64,000 nucleotides of DNA from DATAAP01 sp041690495 (GCA_041690495.1 JAWLHE010000001.1:434001-498000), one strand, 5' to 3'; positions 42,370 through 53,092 are shown, counted from the stretch's first letter. Numbers and translations: made by a program. The notes: generated by a model not told the origin, from the sequence alone.

Positions 42370-42503
42370 GGTGAGCTCCCGCTCGCTAAGGCAACGCCTA
42401 TCCAACAGCAGTCGCCCGCCATGCGCAATCGCCGGGGTCTTGCCGGCACGAACGCAATCGGGCTTTTCTGGATGCCGCGCACCGAACTTACGCTCGAGGT
42501 CCC

Positions 42504-43436
42504 GTGACGGATATCGCTCTGCTTCTCGCCGGATTCGCCTGCGCCGGGCTCGGCGGCGAGCTGTTCGTGCGCGGCGTCGTCGGGTTGGCGAGCCGCGCGC
42601 GGGTCCCGGCCGGAATCGTCGCGGCGACGGTCGCTGCTTTTGCCACGTCCAGTCCGGAGCTGGCCGTGGCGGTGATCTCGGCGAGCGAAGGGGTCCCGGA
42701 GATTTCGTTCGGAAACGTCCTCGGCGCCAACATCGTCAATCTCGGACTCACGGTCGGCGTAGCGCTGCTGTTCAGGGAGATCAAGATCGGGCGCCGCACG
42801 CTTCAGCGCGACCTCTGGACCGCGGCGCTTGCCCCGCCTGCGACCCTTCTCGTCGTGCTCGACGGGTACCTCTCGCGGGTGGATGGCGCGATCTTGCTGG
42901 CGCTGTTCGTCACGTGGCTGGTCGCCGCCGTGATCGAGGCGCGCCGCGAGCGGAGCGCGGCCGCGGCGGTTCTCGGGGAAACCGGCCGGGTCGGCCTCAT
43001 CGTGCTGCACACCCTCCTCGGTCTGGTCTCGCTGGTCGTCGCCGGAGAGCTTGTCATCATGGGGGGCCAGGGGCTGGGCGCTGCACTTGGCCTTCCGCCG
43101 TTCGTCATCGGCGCCGTAATCGTGGCGATCGGCACGACCCTGCCGGAGTTCGCGACCGTCTTTGTCGCGCGGCTGCGCGGCCATCAGGAGGTCGGGGTCG
43201 GCACACTGCTCGGCAGCCTCATCTTCAACGGTCTTTTCATTGCGGGCGTCACCGCCACGATCCGGCCGTTCGAGGTATCGCTTTACGATTCGGGCCTCGC
43301 GCTTGCGACCGGCCTTGTGCTCGTTCTGCTGATCTATCCGTCGCGCGACGGCACGGTCGCACGGAAGCGGAGCGTCGCCCTCCTCGGGTTCTATGTTACC
43401 TACGTCGTGGTGCTGCTCCAGTCGGGGCTCGGCTGA
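42504..43436 (+). CDS. Calcium/sodium:cation antiporter (CaCA family)
   Basis: 310 aa from the GTG at 42504. YrbG/NCX-type exchanger with two inverted repeats. Alpha-1: VAAFATSSPELAVAVISA and FGNVLGANIVNLGLT. Alpha-2: AIGTTLPEFATVFVAR and VGTLLGSLIFNGLF. The Glu/Asn ligands of the Ca site are kept. About ten helices. The cation pair is likely Ca/Na or Ca/H. Confidence 0.92.
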   Translation: MTDIALLLAGFACAGLGGELFVRGVVGLASRARVPAGIVAATVAAFATSSPELAVAVISASEGVPEISFGNVLGANIVNLGLTVGVALLFREIKIGRRTLQRDLWTAALAPPATLLVVLDGYLSRVDGAILLALFVTWLVAAVIEARRERSAAAAVLGETGRVGLIVLHTLLGLVSLVVAGELVIMGGQGLGAALGLPPFVIGAVIVAIGTTLPEFATVFVARLRGHQEVGVGTLLGSLIFNGLFIAGVTATIRPFEVSLYDSGLALATGLVLVLLIYPSRDGTVARKRSVALLGFYVTYVVVLLQSGLG

Positions 43437-43542
43437 GTTTCTTCCGTATGGAACAGAAAAACCCAGAGAAAAATGAGGGACTTTCAGGACCTTGGCTGTT
43501 TCGGCGCTGGTTGGCCGAGCGAGGCCGCGGCGCTGCCGCGGC

Positions 43543-43571
43543 TTGACCCGGCCCCGCGCAGGGGCTAGGTT
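43543..43571 (+). promoter_or_regulatory. Sigma70-like promoter of the ffh operon
   Basis: TTGACC (43543-43548), 17-nt spacer, TAGGTT (43566-43571), giving a leader of about 100 nt to the ffh ATG. Good spacing and position. Confidence 0.6.
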
Positions 43572-43676
43572 CCGCGCCGTTCAAGGGACAATTCAACCCT
43601 TGGGCCCCCACAAGGGTCTCCCCCGGTCCGCGAGTGTCGCGCACTGGGGCATTCGTGCTTTGCAAACGGTGAGCGG

Positions 43677-45026
<1,350 letters not shown>

Positions 45027-45066
45027 ACGGAATTATCAACCACATCGAAAGGACGTTAGGACAAGC

Positions 45067-45435
45067 ATGGCCACCAAGATCCGCATGACCCGCCACGGCG
45101 CCAAGAAGCGCCCCTTCTATTACATCGTCGTCGCCGACAGCCGCAGCCCGCGCGACGGCCGCTTCATCGAGCGCATCGGCACCTACAACCCGATGCTCGA
45201 GAAGGGCCACGCCGACCGCGTCACGCTCAACACCGAGCGCGTCAAGTACTGGTTGTCGGTCGGCGCCACGCCGTCGGACCGCGTGCAGCGCTTCCTTGCC
45301 GATGCCGGGCTCGCCGAGAAGCCGGTGGTCCGCGAGACGCCGCAGAAGAGCGCGCCGAAGGCCAAGGCGCAGGAGCGCGCCAAGGCGGCTGCCGCCGCGG
45401 CGGGAGAGGGCGGCGAAGCGGCGCCGGCGGCCTAA
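45067..45435 (+). CDS. rpsP: 30S ribosomal protein S16
   Basis: 122 aa. The core ~80 residues (TKIRMTRHGAKKRPFYYIVV, SRSPRDGRFIERIGTYNP) are standard S16. A ~40-aa Lys/Ala-rich C-terminal extension is typical of alphaproteobacteria. Followed by AAGGAGG right at its stop, which serves rimM. Confidence 0.96.
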   Translation: MATKIRMTRHGAKKRPFYYIVVADSRSPRDGRFIERIGTYNPMLEKGHADRVTLNTERVKYWLSVGATPSDRVQRFLADAGLAEKPVVRETPQKSAPKAKAQERAKAAAAAAGEGGEAAPAA

Positions 45436-45447
45436 GGAGGGCGGCAC

Positions 45448-45990
45448 CTGTACGAGGGGCAACGCCGCATCCTGGTCGGGGCCGTCGCCGGCGCGCATGG
45501 CGTGCGCGGCGAGGTCCGGATCAAGGCCTTCACCGAGAACCCGCGCGCCATTGGCCGCTACGGCCCGGTCGAGGACGAGACCGGATCGCGCAGATTCAAG
45601 GTGACGGTGCGCGGCGAGGCGAAAGGCCTGGTGATCGCGCGGCTCGACGGGGTCATGGACCGCGACCAGGCCGAGGCGCTGAAGGGGCTGCGCCTCTACG
45701 TGCCACGCGCGAAGCTGCCGAAGCCGAAGCGCGGCGAATGGTACGTCGCCGACCTGATCGGGCTGGCGGCGGTGGATACGGGCGGGACGCCGCTCGGGCA
45801 GGTGAAGTCGGTGCAGAATTTCGGCGCCGGCGACGTGATCGAGATCGAGCGGCAGGACGGATCGACCGCGTTCCTGCCGTTCACGAAGCGGGTGGTGCCG
45901 GAGGTCGATATCGAAGGCGGGAAGGTCGTGATCGACCCGCCCGAAGAGACCGAGGCGAGAGAAGAGACGGACGAAGAGAACGCGGAATGA
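45448..45990 (+). CDS. rimM: Ribosome maturation factor RimM, apparent CTG start
   Basis: 180 aa if begun at CTG 45448. RimM helps 16S processing and binds S19. The conserved N-terminal strand ILVGAVAGAHGVRGEV lies upstream of the first ATG/GTG/TTG option (GTG 45502), and an in-frame stop sits at 45433. Between them only CTG codons (45448, 45472) could start. CTG 45448 has AAGGAGG at 45434-45440, a perfect 7-nt spacing. The rest (KAFTENPRAIGRYGPV; PRC-barrel ADLIGLAAVDTGGTPLG) is normal. Confidence 0.9.
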   Translation: MYEGQRRILVGAVAGAHGVRGEVRIKAFTENPRAIGRYGPVEDETGSRRFKVTVRGEAKGLVIARLDGVMDRDQAEALKGLRLYVPRAKLPKPKRGEWYVADLIGLAAVDTGGTPLGQVKSVQNFGAGDVIEIERQDGSTAFLPFTKRVVPEVDIEGGKVVIDPPEETEAREETDEENAE

Positions 45991-46021
45991 ATCGGACGGC
46001 GATCATATCGGCAGGGTCGGG

Positions 46022-46777
46022 ATGGGTGCGCCAATGACGCAGCCCTGGACCGCGACCGTGCTGACGATCTTTCCGGAGATGTTCCCTGGTCCGCTGGGCC
46101 ATTCGCTGGCCGGGCGCGCGCTCGAGTCCGGCCTGTGGAAGCTCGTTCCCGTCGACATCCGCGCCCATGCAAAAGACAGGCACGGCACCGTCGACGATGC
46201 GCCGTTCGGCGGCGGCCCGGGCATGGTGATGCGGCCCGACGTGATCGATGCCGCACTGGATGCCGCAGTCGCCGCGGCACCCGCCGGTGCGCCGGCGATC
46301 TATCTCACGCCGCGCGGCCGGCTGCTCACGCAGGCGCGCGCGCGCGATCTCGCCGCCGGGCCCGGCGCCACCGTCCTGTGCGGCCGCTTCGAGGGAATCG
46401 ACCAGCGCGTGATCGATGCGCGCCGGCTCGAGGAGATCTCGCTTGGCGACTTCGTGCTGTCGGGCGGCGAGCCTGCAGCGCTGGTTCTGCTCGATGCCTG
46501 CGTGCGGCTGCTGCCCGGCGTCATCGGTGAAAGCGAGTCGCTGGCGGAAGAGAGCTTCGAACGCGGTCTGCTCGAGTACCCCCACTACACGCGGCCGCAG
46601 GTCTGGGAAGGCCGCGCCGTGCCCGACATCCTGCTGTCGGGCCATCACGAGAACATCCGCGCCTGGCGCTTGGCCGAGGCGGAAAAAATCACGCGCGAAC
46701 GGCGGCCCGATCTGTGGGCGCGCTATCAGGCGCATGAACGAGGTCCGGGCGATGCGCGCCCGTGCCGAACCGGCTAG
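46022..46777 (+). CDS. trmD: tRNA (guanine(37)-N1)-methyltransferase
   Basis: 251 aa; the ATG at 46034 (MTQPWTATVLTIFPEMF) is an equally good start. SPOUT methyltransferase making m1G37 to prevent frameshifts. Trefoil-knot motifs: YLTPRGRLLTQARARDLA, LCGRFEGIDQRVID, EEISLGDFVLSGGEPAALVL and YPHYTRPQVWEGR. Lies in the usual rimM-trmD-rplS order. Confidence 0.96.
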   Translation: MGAPMTQPWTATVLTIFPEMFPGPLGHSLAGRALESGLWKLVPVDIRAHAKDRHGTVDDAPFGGGPGMVMRPDVIDAALDAAVAAAPAGAPAIYLTPRGRLLTQARARDLAAGPGATVLCGRFEGIDQRVIDARRLEEISLGDFVLSGGEPAALVLLDACVRLLPGVIGESESLAEESFERGLLEYPHYTRPQVWEGRAVPDILLSGHHENIRAWRLAEAEKITRERRPDLWARYQAHERGPGDARPCRTG

Positions 46778-46801
46778 AATGGAAGACAAGGAGACAAGAC
46801 A

Positions 46802-47230
46802 ATGAACGTCATCGAGCAACTCGAGAAGGAGCAGATCGCGAAGCTGACCGCCGAGCGGGCTGTTCCGGAATTCGCGCCGGGCGACACGCTGCGCGTCAAC
46901 ATCAAGGTCATCGAAGGCAACCGCGAGCGCGTGCAGGCCTATGAGGGCGTGTGCATCGCCCGCAAGAATGCGGGCATGAGCTCGTCCTTCACGGTGCGGA
47001 AGATTTCGTTCGGCGAGGGTGTCGAGCGCGTGTTCCCGCTGTTCAGCCCGCGCATCGCCTCGATCGAGGTCGTGCGCCGCGGCGACGTTCGCCGCGCCAA
47101 GCTCTATTACCTGCGCGGCCGCACCGGCAAAAAGGCGCGTATCACCGAGAAGACCGGCCCGGCGCCGACGGCAGATCAGGGCGATACCGAGACCGCGAGC
47201 GCAGCGCCGGCCGAGGCCGCGGCGAAGTAA
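46802..47230 (+). CDS. rplS: 50S ribosomal protein L19
   Basis: 142 aa. FAPGDTLRVNIKVIEGNRERVQ, FEGVCIARKN-like YEGVCIARKNAG, VRKISFGEGVERVFPLFSPRI and VRRAKLYYLRGRTGKKARI are L19. A short acidic/Ala-rich tail extends the usual end. AAGGAGACAAGACA precedes the ATG. Confidence 0.97.
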   Translation: MNVIEQLEKEQIAKLTAERAVPEFAPGDTLRVNIKVIEGNRERVQAYEGVCIARKNAGMSSSFTVRKISFGEGVERVFPLFSPRIASIEVVRRGDVRRAKLYYLRGRTGKKARITEKTGPAPTADQGDTETASAAPAEAAAK

Positions 47231-47297
47231 GATCATCGAGGGGGCGGGCTCGGGTCTGCCCCCGGCACCGGAAAGCAAGGCGGAGGGAAGGAAAGAG

Positions 47298-48707
47298 ATG
47301 GCGAAGCCGCGTACGTTGTTCGACAAGATCTGGGACAGTCATGTCGTGCACACCCAGGACGACGGGACGTGCCTCCTCTATATCGATCGCCATCTCGTAC
47401 ACGAAGTGACCAGCCCGCAGGCCTTCGAGGGCCTGCGCATGACCGGGCGCAAGGTGCACCGGCCCGACGCGACGCTCGCCGTGGCCGACCACAACGTGCC
47501 GACCACGGACCGCAGCAAGGGCATCGCCGATCCCGAGAGCCGCATCCAGGTCGAGACGCTCGAAGCGAACTGCCGCGATTTCGGCGTGCCCTATTACGGC
47601 ATGTCGGATGTTCGTCAGGGCATCGTCCACATCATCGGACCGGAGCAGGGGCTGACCCTGCCCGGCACGACCATCGTCTGCGGCGACAGCCACACGGCGA
47701 CGCACGGCGCGTTCGGAGCGCTCGCCTTCGGCATCGGCACGTCTGAGGTCGAGCATGTGCTGGCGACGCAGACGCTGATCCAGCGGCCGGCCAGGAACAT
47801 GCGCATCACGGTCGAGGGCGACCTGCCCAAGGGCGTCACCGCGAAGGACCTGATCCTCGCCATCATCGGCAAGATCGGTACCGCCGGCGGAACCGGCCAT
47901 GTCATCGAATATGCGGGCGACGCCATCCGCAAGCTGTCGATGGAAGGCCGCATGACGGTCTGCAACATGTCGATCGAGGCGGGAGCCCGCGGTGGCCTGA
48001 TTGCGCCCGACGAGACGACGTTCGCCTATCTCAAGGGCAGGCCGCACGCACCGAAGGGCGCTGCTTGGGAGGCCGCGGTCGCCTACTGGAAGACGCTGCC
48101 GTCCGATCCGGGCGCCAGGTACGACACCGAGGTCACGCTCAACGCGAAGGACATCGTCCCGCAGGTGACATGGGGCACCTCGCCGCAGGATGTCCTGCCG
48201 ATCACCGGCGTCGTCCCCAACCCGGCCGCGGAGAAGGACGAGGGCAAGCGCGCGGCGATCGAGCGCTCGCTCAAATACATGGGGCTGACGCCGGGCACGA
48301 AATTGAGCGAGGTGAAGGTCGACCACGTCTTCATCGGCTCCTGCACCAACGCCCGCATCGAGGACCTGCGCGCCGCGGCGAAGATCGCCGAGGGCAAGAA
48401 GGTCGCGGGCCACGTCAAGGCGATGGTCGTTCCCGGCTCCGGCCTGGTGAAGCACCAGGCCGAGGAGGAGGGGCTGGACAAGATCTTCCTCGCCGCGGGT
48501 TTCGAATGGCGCGAGCCCGGCTGCTCGATGTGCCTCGCCATGAACGCCGACCGGCTCGAGCCGGGCGAGCGCTGCGCCTCGACCTCGAACCGCAATTTCG
48601 AGGGCCGCCAGGGCCGCGGCGGGCGCACGCACCTGATGAGCCCGGAGATGGCCGCCGCCGCCGCCGTCACCGGCCGTCTCGCCGACGTCCGCGAGCTGCT
48701 GCGCTAG
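47298..48707 (+). CDS. leuC: 3-isopropylmalate dehydratase large subunit
   Basis: 469 aa. Aconitase-family 4Fe-4S isomerase in leucine synthesis. Cluster ligands: C in VCGDSHTATHGAFGALAFG region and SCTNARIEDL, and the pair CSMC in GCSMCLAMN. Start MAKPRTLFDKIWDSHVV with GGAAAGAG upstream. An RDD gene interrupts the path to leuD. Confidence 0.97.
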   Translation: MAKPRTLFDKIWDSHVVHTQDDGTCLLYIDRHLVHEVTSPQAFEGLRMTGRKVHRPDATLAVADHNVPTTDRSKGIADPESRIQVETLEANCRDFGVPYYGMSDVRQGIVHIIGPEQGLTLPGTTIVCGDSHTATHGAFGALAFGIGTSEVEHVLATQTLIQRPARNMRITVEGDLPKGVTAKDLILAIIGKIGTAGGTGHVIEYAGDAIRKLSMEGRMTVCNMSIEAGARGGLIAPDETTFAYLKGRPHAPKGAAWEAAVAYWKTLPSDPGARYDTEVTLNAKDIVPQVTWGTSPQDVLPITGVVPNPAAEKDEGKRAAIERSLKYMGLTPGTKLSEVKVDHVFIGSCTNARIEDLRAAAKIAEGKKVAGHVKAMVVPGSGLVKHQAEEEGLDKIFLAAGFEWREPGCSMCLAMNADRLEPGERCASTSNRNFEGRQGRGGRTHLMSPEMAAAAAVTGRLADVRELLR

Positions 48708-48708
48708 G

Positions 48709-49392
48709 GTGGACGCAACCCCCGCATATGCCTCGTTCGGCCGGCGCGTGATCGCGCTGGCCATCGATGCATTGTGCATCGCCATCGTGATGGCTGCGCT
48801 GATCCAGACCGTCAACGCCGCTTTCGGCCCCATGCTGGCGGCGTTCTGGACTTCGCCGCAGCCGGTCCGCACGCAGGTCGAAATCGCTTCGCGCGAGAAT
48901 GGATCCGAGAACGGGGTCCGGCGCGAAACGACCTTCAGCCGCGAGACGCGCCACTATCCCGACGGGACGATCCGCATCTATGCCATCGCCGAGGCGCGCT
49001 TTACCGCTGCCGACGGGACCACGGCGGCGACACGCGCCGAGGAGCTGATCGGTCGCAACGGGCGGGACCTGATGCGCAGGTGGTCGACCATCGCGCTGGC
49101 ATTCGCGTTGTCCTTCGTCTATTTCGCCGTGTTCGAGACCTCGCCCGCCCAGGCCACGCCGGGCAAGATGCTGCTGGGGCTCAAGGTGGCCGATCTGTCC
49201 GGCCGTCGGCTCGGCCCCGGCCGCTCGCTGTTCCGCCAGCTCATGAAATGCGCCGAGCTCTGCTCGAGCGGAATCACCTACGTCATCGCCGCCTTCACCG
49301 GCCGGAGGCAGGCGCTGCACGACATGTTCGCCGGCACCATCGTGATCCAGATGCCGCGCGCCGCCTCGCCGCGCCGCGCCGCCGTGTTCTAG
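48709..49392 (+). CDS. RDD family membrane protein
   Basis: 227 aa from the GTG at 48709, two bases after the leuC stop. First helix with the RDD-type motif FGRRVIALAIDALCIAIVM, then a ~70-aa extramembrane insert, then FYFAVFETS-like VYFAVFETSPAQATPGKMLLGLKV and RRQALHDMFAGTIV, the C-terminal RDD signature. Family roles include ion exchange or transport. Its place inside leuC-leuD, with 10 bp to leuD, implies co-expression. Confidence 0.85.
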   Translation: MDATPAYASFGRRVIALAIDALCIAIVMAALIQTVNAAFGPMLAAFWTSPQPVRTQVEIASRENGSENGVRRETTFSRETRHYPDGTIRIYAIAEARFTAADGTTAATRAEELIGRNGRDLMRRWSTIALAFALSFVYFAVFETSPAQATPGKMLLGLKVADLSGRRLGPGRSLFRQLMKCAELCSSGITYVIAAFTGRRQALHDMFAGTIVIQMPRAASPRRAAVF

Positions 49393-49402
49393 GAGGGACC
49401 CA

Positions 49403-50014
49403 ATGCAGAAATTCACCACGCTGACCGGGGTCGCGGCACCGCTGCCGATGATCAACGTCGACACCGACATGATCATCCCGAAGAACCACCTGAAGACGAT
49501 CAAGCGCACCGGGCTCGGCAAGGCGCTGTTCGAGGAGATGCGCTACACGACCGACGGCAAGGAGAAGCCGGACTTCGTGCTCAACAAGCCCGCCTACCGC
49601 AAGGCGCAGATCCTGGTCGCCGGCGACAATTTCGGCTGCGGCTCCAGCCGCGAGCACGCGCCGTGGGCGCTGCTCGACTTCGGCATCCGCTGCGTGATCT
49701 CGACCTCGTTCGCGGACATTTTCTACAACAACTGCTTCAAGAACGGCATCCTGCCGATCAAGGTGTCGAAGGAGAACCTCGACAAGCTGATGGACGATGC
49801 AAGCCGCGGCGCCAACGCGACGCTGAGCATCGATCTGGAGAAGCAGGAGATCCGCGGCCCCGACGGCGGCAGCGTGAAGTTCGAGATCGATCCCTTCCGC
49901 AAGCACTGCCTGCTCAACGGCCTCGACGATGTCGGCCTGACGATGCAGAAGAAGGGCGATATCGACAGCTTCGAGTCGAAGCAGAAGCAAAGTCAGCCCT
50001 GGCTCTACGCATAG
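49403..50014 (+). CDS. leuD: 3-isopropylmalate dehydratase small subunit
   Basis: 203 aa, partner of LeuC. Markers: INVDTDMIIPKNHLKTI, FGCGSSREHAPWAL and the substrate loop INNCFKNGILP-type YNNCFKNGILPIKV. TAGGAGGG directly before the ATG. The pair converts 2- to 3-isopropylmalate. Confidence 0.97.
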   Translation: MQKFTTLTGVAAPLPMINVDTDMIIPKNHLKTIKRTGLGKALFEEMRYTTDGKEKPDFVLNKPAYRKAQILVAGDNFGCGSSREHAPWALLDFGIRCVISTSFADIFYNNCFKNGILPIKVSKENLDKLMDDASRGANATLSIDLEKQEIRGPDGGSVKFEIDPFRKHCLLNGLDDVGLTMQKKGDIDSFESKQKQSQPWLYA

Positions 50015-50099
50015 CACCGTAAATGGTTTCGACGTTTCGGGAGCGGGCCTGACGCCCGCGCCTGCATCCGACTGCGCACTTTCGGGAAGGAAGAAGGAC

Positions 50100-51209
50100 A
50101 TGGCCGCCAACAAGAAGATGCTGCTGCTGCCGGGGGACGGGATCGGCCCCGAGGTGACCAAACAGGTGCGTCGCGTGATCGACTGGTTCGACAAGCGGCG
50201 CGCCGTGCGTTTCGATATCAAGGAAGGCCTTGTCGGCGCCGCCTCGCTCGAGAAGCACAACACGCCGATCACCGACGCCGTCATGGCCGATGCGCTCGCC
50301 ACCGATGCGGTGCTGTTCGGCGCGGTCGGCGATCCGAAATGGGACAACGTCGCTTTCGACAAGAAGCCGGAGCGCGCCATCCTGCGCCTGCGCAAGGAGA
50401 TGGGCCTGTTCGCCAATCTGCGCCCCGCAACGGTGTTCGAGGAGCTGGCCGACGCATCGACCCTCAAGCGCGAGGTGGTCGCCGGGCTCGACATCCTGAT
50501 CCTGCGCGAGCTGACCGGCGGCGTCTATTTCGGCGAGCCGCGCGGCATCGAGACGCTGCCCGACGGCACCAGGCGCGGCGTCGACACGCAGGTCTACACC
50601 ACGCCGGAGATCGAGCGGATCGGCCGTGTGGCCTTCGAACTCGCCCGCAAGCGCTCCAACAAGGTGTGCTCGGTCGAGAAGGCCAATGTCATGCATACCG
50701 GCGTGCTGTGGCGCGACACGATCACGAAGCTGCATGCCGACTACAAGGACGTGCAGCTCTCGCACATGTACGCCGACAACTGCGCCATGCAGCTCGTGCG
50801 CAATCCGCGCCAGTTCGACGTGATCGTCACCGACAACCTGTTCGGCGACATGCTGTCGGATCTCGCCTCGATGCTGACCGGCTCGCTCGGCATGCTGCCG
50901 TCGGCTTCGCTCGGCGCTCCCGATGCGACCGGCCGGCGCAAGGCGCTGTACGAGCCGATCCATGGTTCGGCGCCCGATATCGCCGGCAAGGACATGGCCA
51001 ATCCGCTGGCCATGCTTCTCTCGCTGTCGATGCTGCTGCGCTATTCCTTCGACCTGGCCGACGATGCCGACCTGATCGAGAAGGCCGCGAAGGCCGTTCT
51101 GGCCAAGGGTGTCCGCACCGCCGATATCGCTTCGCCGGGCACGACCAGGGTTTCGACGACGCAGATGGGCGACGCGCTGCTCAAGGAACTGGACAGGCTC
51201 GCCGCCTAG
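50100..51209 (+). CDS. leuB: 3-isopropylmalate dehydrogenase
   Basis: 369 aa. NAD-dependent oxidative decarboxylase of leucine synthesis. LLLPGDGIGPEVTKQV, ELTGGVYFGEPRG, the catalytic Tyr/Lys region, YADNCAMQLVRNPRQFDVI, DNLFGDMLSD and PIHGSAPDIAGKDMANPLA are all present. A terminator follows 19 bp after the stop, ending the leu transcript before asd. Confidence 0.97.
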   Translation: MAANKKMLLLPGDGIGPEVTKQVRRVIDWFDKRRAVRFDIKEGLVGAASLEKHNTPITDAVMADALATDAVLFGAVGDPKWDNVAFDKKPERAILRLRKEMGLFANLRPATVFEELADASTLKREVVAGLDILILRELTGGVYFGEPRGIETLPDGTRRGVDTQVYTTPEIERIGRVAFELARKRSNKVCSVEKANVMHTGVLWRDTITKLHADYKDVQLSHMYADNCAMQLVRNPRQFDVIVTDNLFGDMLSDLASMLTGSLGMLPSASLGAPDATGRRKALYEPIHGSAPDIAGKDMANPLAMLLSLSMLLRYSFDLADDADLIEKAAKAVLAKGVRTADIASPGTTRVSTTQMGDALLKELDRLAA

Positions 51210-51228
51210 TCTGGGTCGCCGCAAACGA

Positions 51229-51262
51229 GAAAGGGGCAGGTTCGATCGAACCCGCCCCTTTC
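51229..51262 (+). terminator. Intrinsic terminator after leuB
   Basis: GAAAGGGGC-A-GGTTCGA (51229-51245) pairs with TCGAACC-C-GCCCCTTTC (51246-51262), one A-C mismatch in 17, followed by GCTTT. It also faces the 3' end of the convergent methyltransferase gene and may act in both directions. Confidence 0.8.
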
Positions 51263-51292
51263 GCTTTCGGGAACTACGATTCCTGCCGCGCT

Positions 51293-51904
51293 TCAGCCGA
51301 CCTGCTTCGCATCCTTGACCAGCTCATAGCTCCACACCCAGGCAGGGGGCACGTTGAGCATGGCGATGCCCTTGCGGCGGCCCTTGATGCCAAGCTTGCT
51401 CTCTGGCAGGGGCGAGACCAGCGAATAGGTGTACTGGAGCATGCGCCCTTCGGGCGTCATTACGTCGAACCACGCGTTCACGAAGCGCTGCTGGAGGTCC
51501 AGCGGCAGCGTCACCATGGGAATGCCGGAAATCACGGTCGAAACCTTGCCCAGCCACTTGCTGGGGAGCAGCTCTGCGAGCCGGCTGGCGTCGCCGTTGA
51601 TGACCTGGGCCTGTGGCACCTGCTTGCGCAGAAACGCACAGAGATCGGCATCGATCTCGATGACGAACAGGCGATCTGCAGGCACGCCTGCCTCGAGCAG
51701 GCCCTTGGTCACCGAGCCGGTGCCGGCGCCAACCTCGACCACGGCCTGATCGGGATGCAGCGGGACCTGGCGGGCGACGAGCCGGGCGAGCGCCGGCGAG
51801 GACGGCAGCACGGCCCCTACCTTCAACGGGTGTGCCAGCCAGCGTCGCAAGAATAGAAGGCCCTCTTCGGCAGGGGAGCTATTGGCGGCAGTCTGTGTCT
51901 TCAT
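51293..51904 (-). CDS. Phospholipid N-methyltransferase (PmtA-like)
   Basis: 203 aa. Class I SAM methyltransferase with motif I VVEVGAGTGSVTKGLLEAG, the acidic loop FVIEIDADLCAFLR and the post-motif SGIPMVTLPLDLQQRFVNAWF. The FLRRWLAHPLKVGAVLPSSPALARLVA start is typical of Rhodobacter-type PmtA, which methylates phosphatidylethanolamine toward phosphatidylcholine. An rRNA dimethylase-like role is the less likely alternative. Confidence 0.82.
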   Translation of the reverse strand: MKTQTAANSSPAEEGLLFLRRWLAHPLKVGAVLPSSPALARLVARQVPLHPDQAVVEVGAGTGSVTKGLLEAGVPADRLFVIEIDADLCAFLRKQVPQAQVINGDASRLAELLPSKWLGKVSTVISGIPMVTLPLDLQQRFVNAWFDVMTPEGRMLQYTYSLVSPLPESKLGIKGRRKGIAMLNVPPAWVWSYELVKDAKQVG

Positions 51905-52069
51905 GTCGCGGCTGCATCCTTTTCAAATGGCCGACGCGAATATACGTGGAAACTTAACGCCGTATATAGACGAATTTTCGGAACCCGGCGGCTTGCCAAG
52001 AGCAACGCGGCAGCGTAATTCAAGGCAACCGCGTCATCCAGGCGCACGCAGGAGCTAGGGATCAGGACG

Positions 52070-53092
52070 ATGGGTTACAAGGTTGCGGTCATCGGCGCGA
52101 CAGGCAATGTCGGGCGGGAAATGCTGTCGACGCTGGCCGAGCGAAAGTTCCCCGTCGACGACGTTGTCGCGCTTGCTTCGGAACGCTCGGTCGGCCGCCG
52201 GGTTTCCTTCGGGGACAACGAGATCAAGGTCCAGGATCTGGCCAGGTTCGATTTCCGGGGTTTCGACATCGCCCTGTCGTCGCCCGGCGCCAAGGTTTCG
52301 GCCGTCCACAGTCCCCGCGCGGCCAAGGCCGGCTGCGTCGTGATCGACAACACGTCCCAGTTCCGCATGGATCCCGACGTGCCGCTGGTCGTACCCGAGG
52401 TGAACCCCGGGGCGATCGCCGGATTCAGGAAGAAGAACATCATCGCCAATCCGAACTGCTCGACCATCCAGATGGTCGTGGCGCTCAAGCCGCTGCACGA
52501 GCTGGGCCGGATCAGGCGCGTGGTGGTGTCGACCTACCAGTCGGTGTCGGGCGCCGGCAAGGATGCGATGGACGAGCTTTTCAACCAGACCCGCGCCGTC
52601 TACGTGAACCAGCCGATCGAGCGCACGAAATTCACGAAGCAGATCGCCTTCAACGTCATTCCGCATATCGACGCGTTCATGGACGACGGCTTCACCAAGG
52701 AAGAGTGGAAGATGCGGGTCGAGACCAGGAAGATCCTCGATCCCGATATCGAGGTCGTCGCCACCTGCGTGCGGGTTCCGGTGTTCATCAGCCATTCCGA
52801 AGCGGTATTCGTCGAGTTCGCCAAGCCGGTTTCCGAGGCCGATGCACGCCGCGTCCTGCGCGACGCGCCGGGCGTGAGCGTCGTCGACCATCGCGCCGAC
52901 GAGGGCTATGTCACGCCGGTCGAGGCGACGGGCGAGGACAAGGTCTATGTCAGCCGGCTGCGCGCCGACCCGACCGTCAAGAACGGGCTGGTGTTCTGGT
53001 GCGTGTCCGACAACCTGCGCAAGGGCGCCGCCCTGAACGCGATCCAGATCGCCGAAACGCTGGTCGACGGCTACATGCGCAAGGCGGCCTAA
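52070..53092 (+). CDS. asd: Aspartate-semialdehyde dehydrogenase
   Basis: 340 aa. Makes aspartate semialdehyde for lysine, DAP, threonine and methionine; supplies the DapF pathway. N-terminal Rossmann GATGNVGREMLSTLAER, active Cys130 in ANPNCSTIQMVV, and the substrate region STYQSVSGAGKDAMDELFNQ. Full length. Stands alone after leuB and the methyltransferase gene. Confidence 0.97.
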   Translation: MGYKVAVIGATGNVGREMLSTLAERKFPVDDVVALASERSVGRRVSFGDNEIKVQDLARFDFRGFDIALSSPGAKVSAVHSPRAAKAGCVVIDNTSQFRMDPDVPLVVPEVNPGAIAGFRKKNIIANPNCSTIQMVVALKPLHELGRIRRVVVSTYQSVSGAGKDAMDELFNQTRAVYVNQPIERTKFTKQIAFNVIPHIDAFMDDGFTKEEWKMRVETRKILDPDIEVVATCVRVPVFISHSEAVFVEFAKPVSEADARRVLRDAPGVSVVDHRADEGYVTPVEATGEDKVYVSRLRADPTVKNGLVFWCVSDNLRKGAALNAIQIAETLVDGYMRKAA

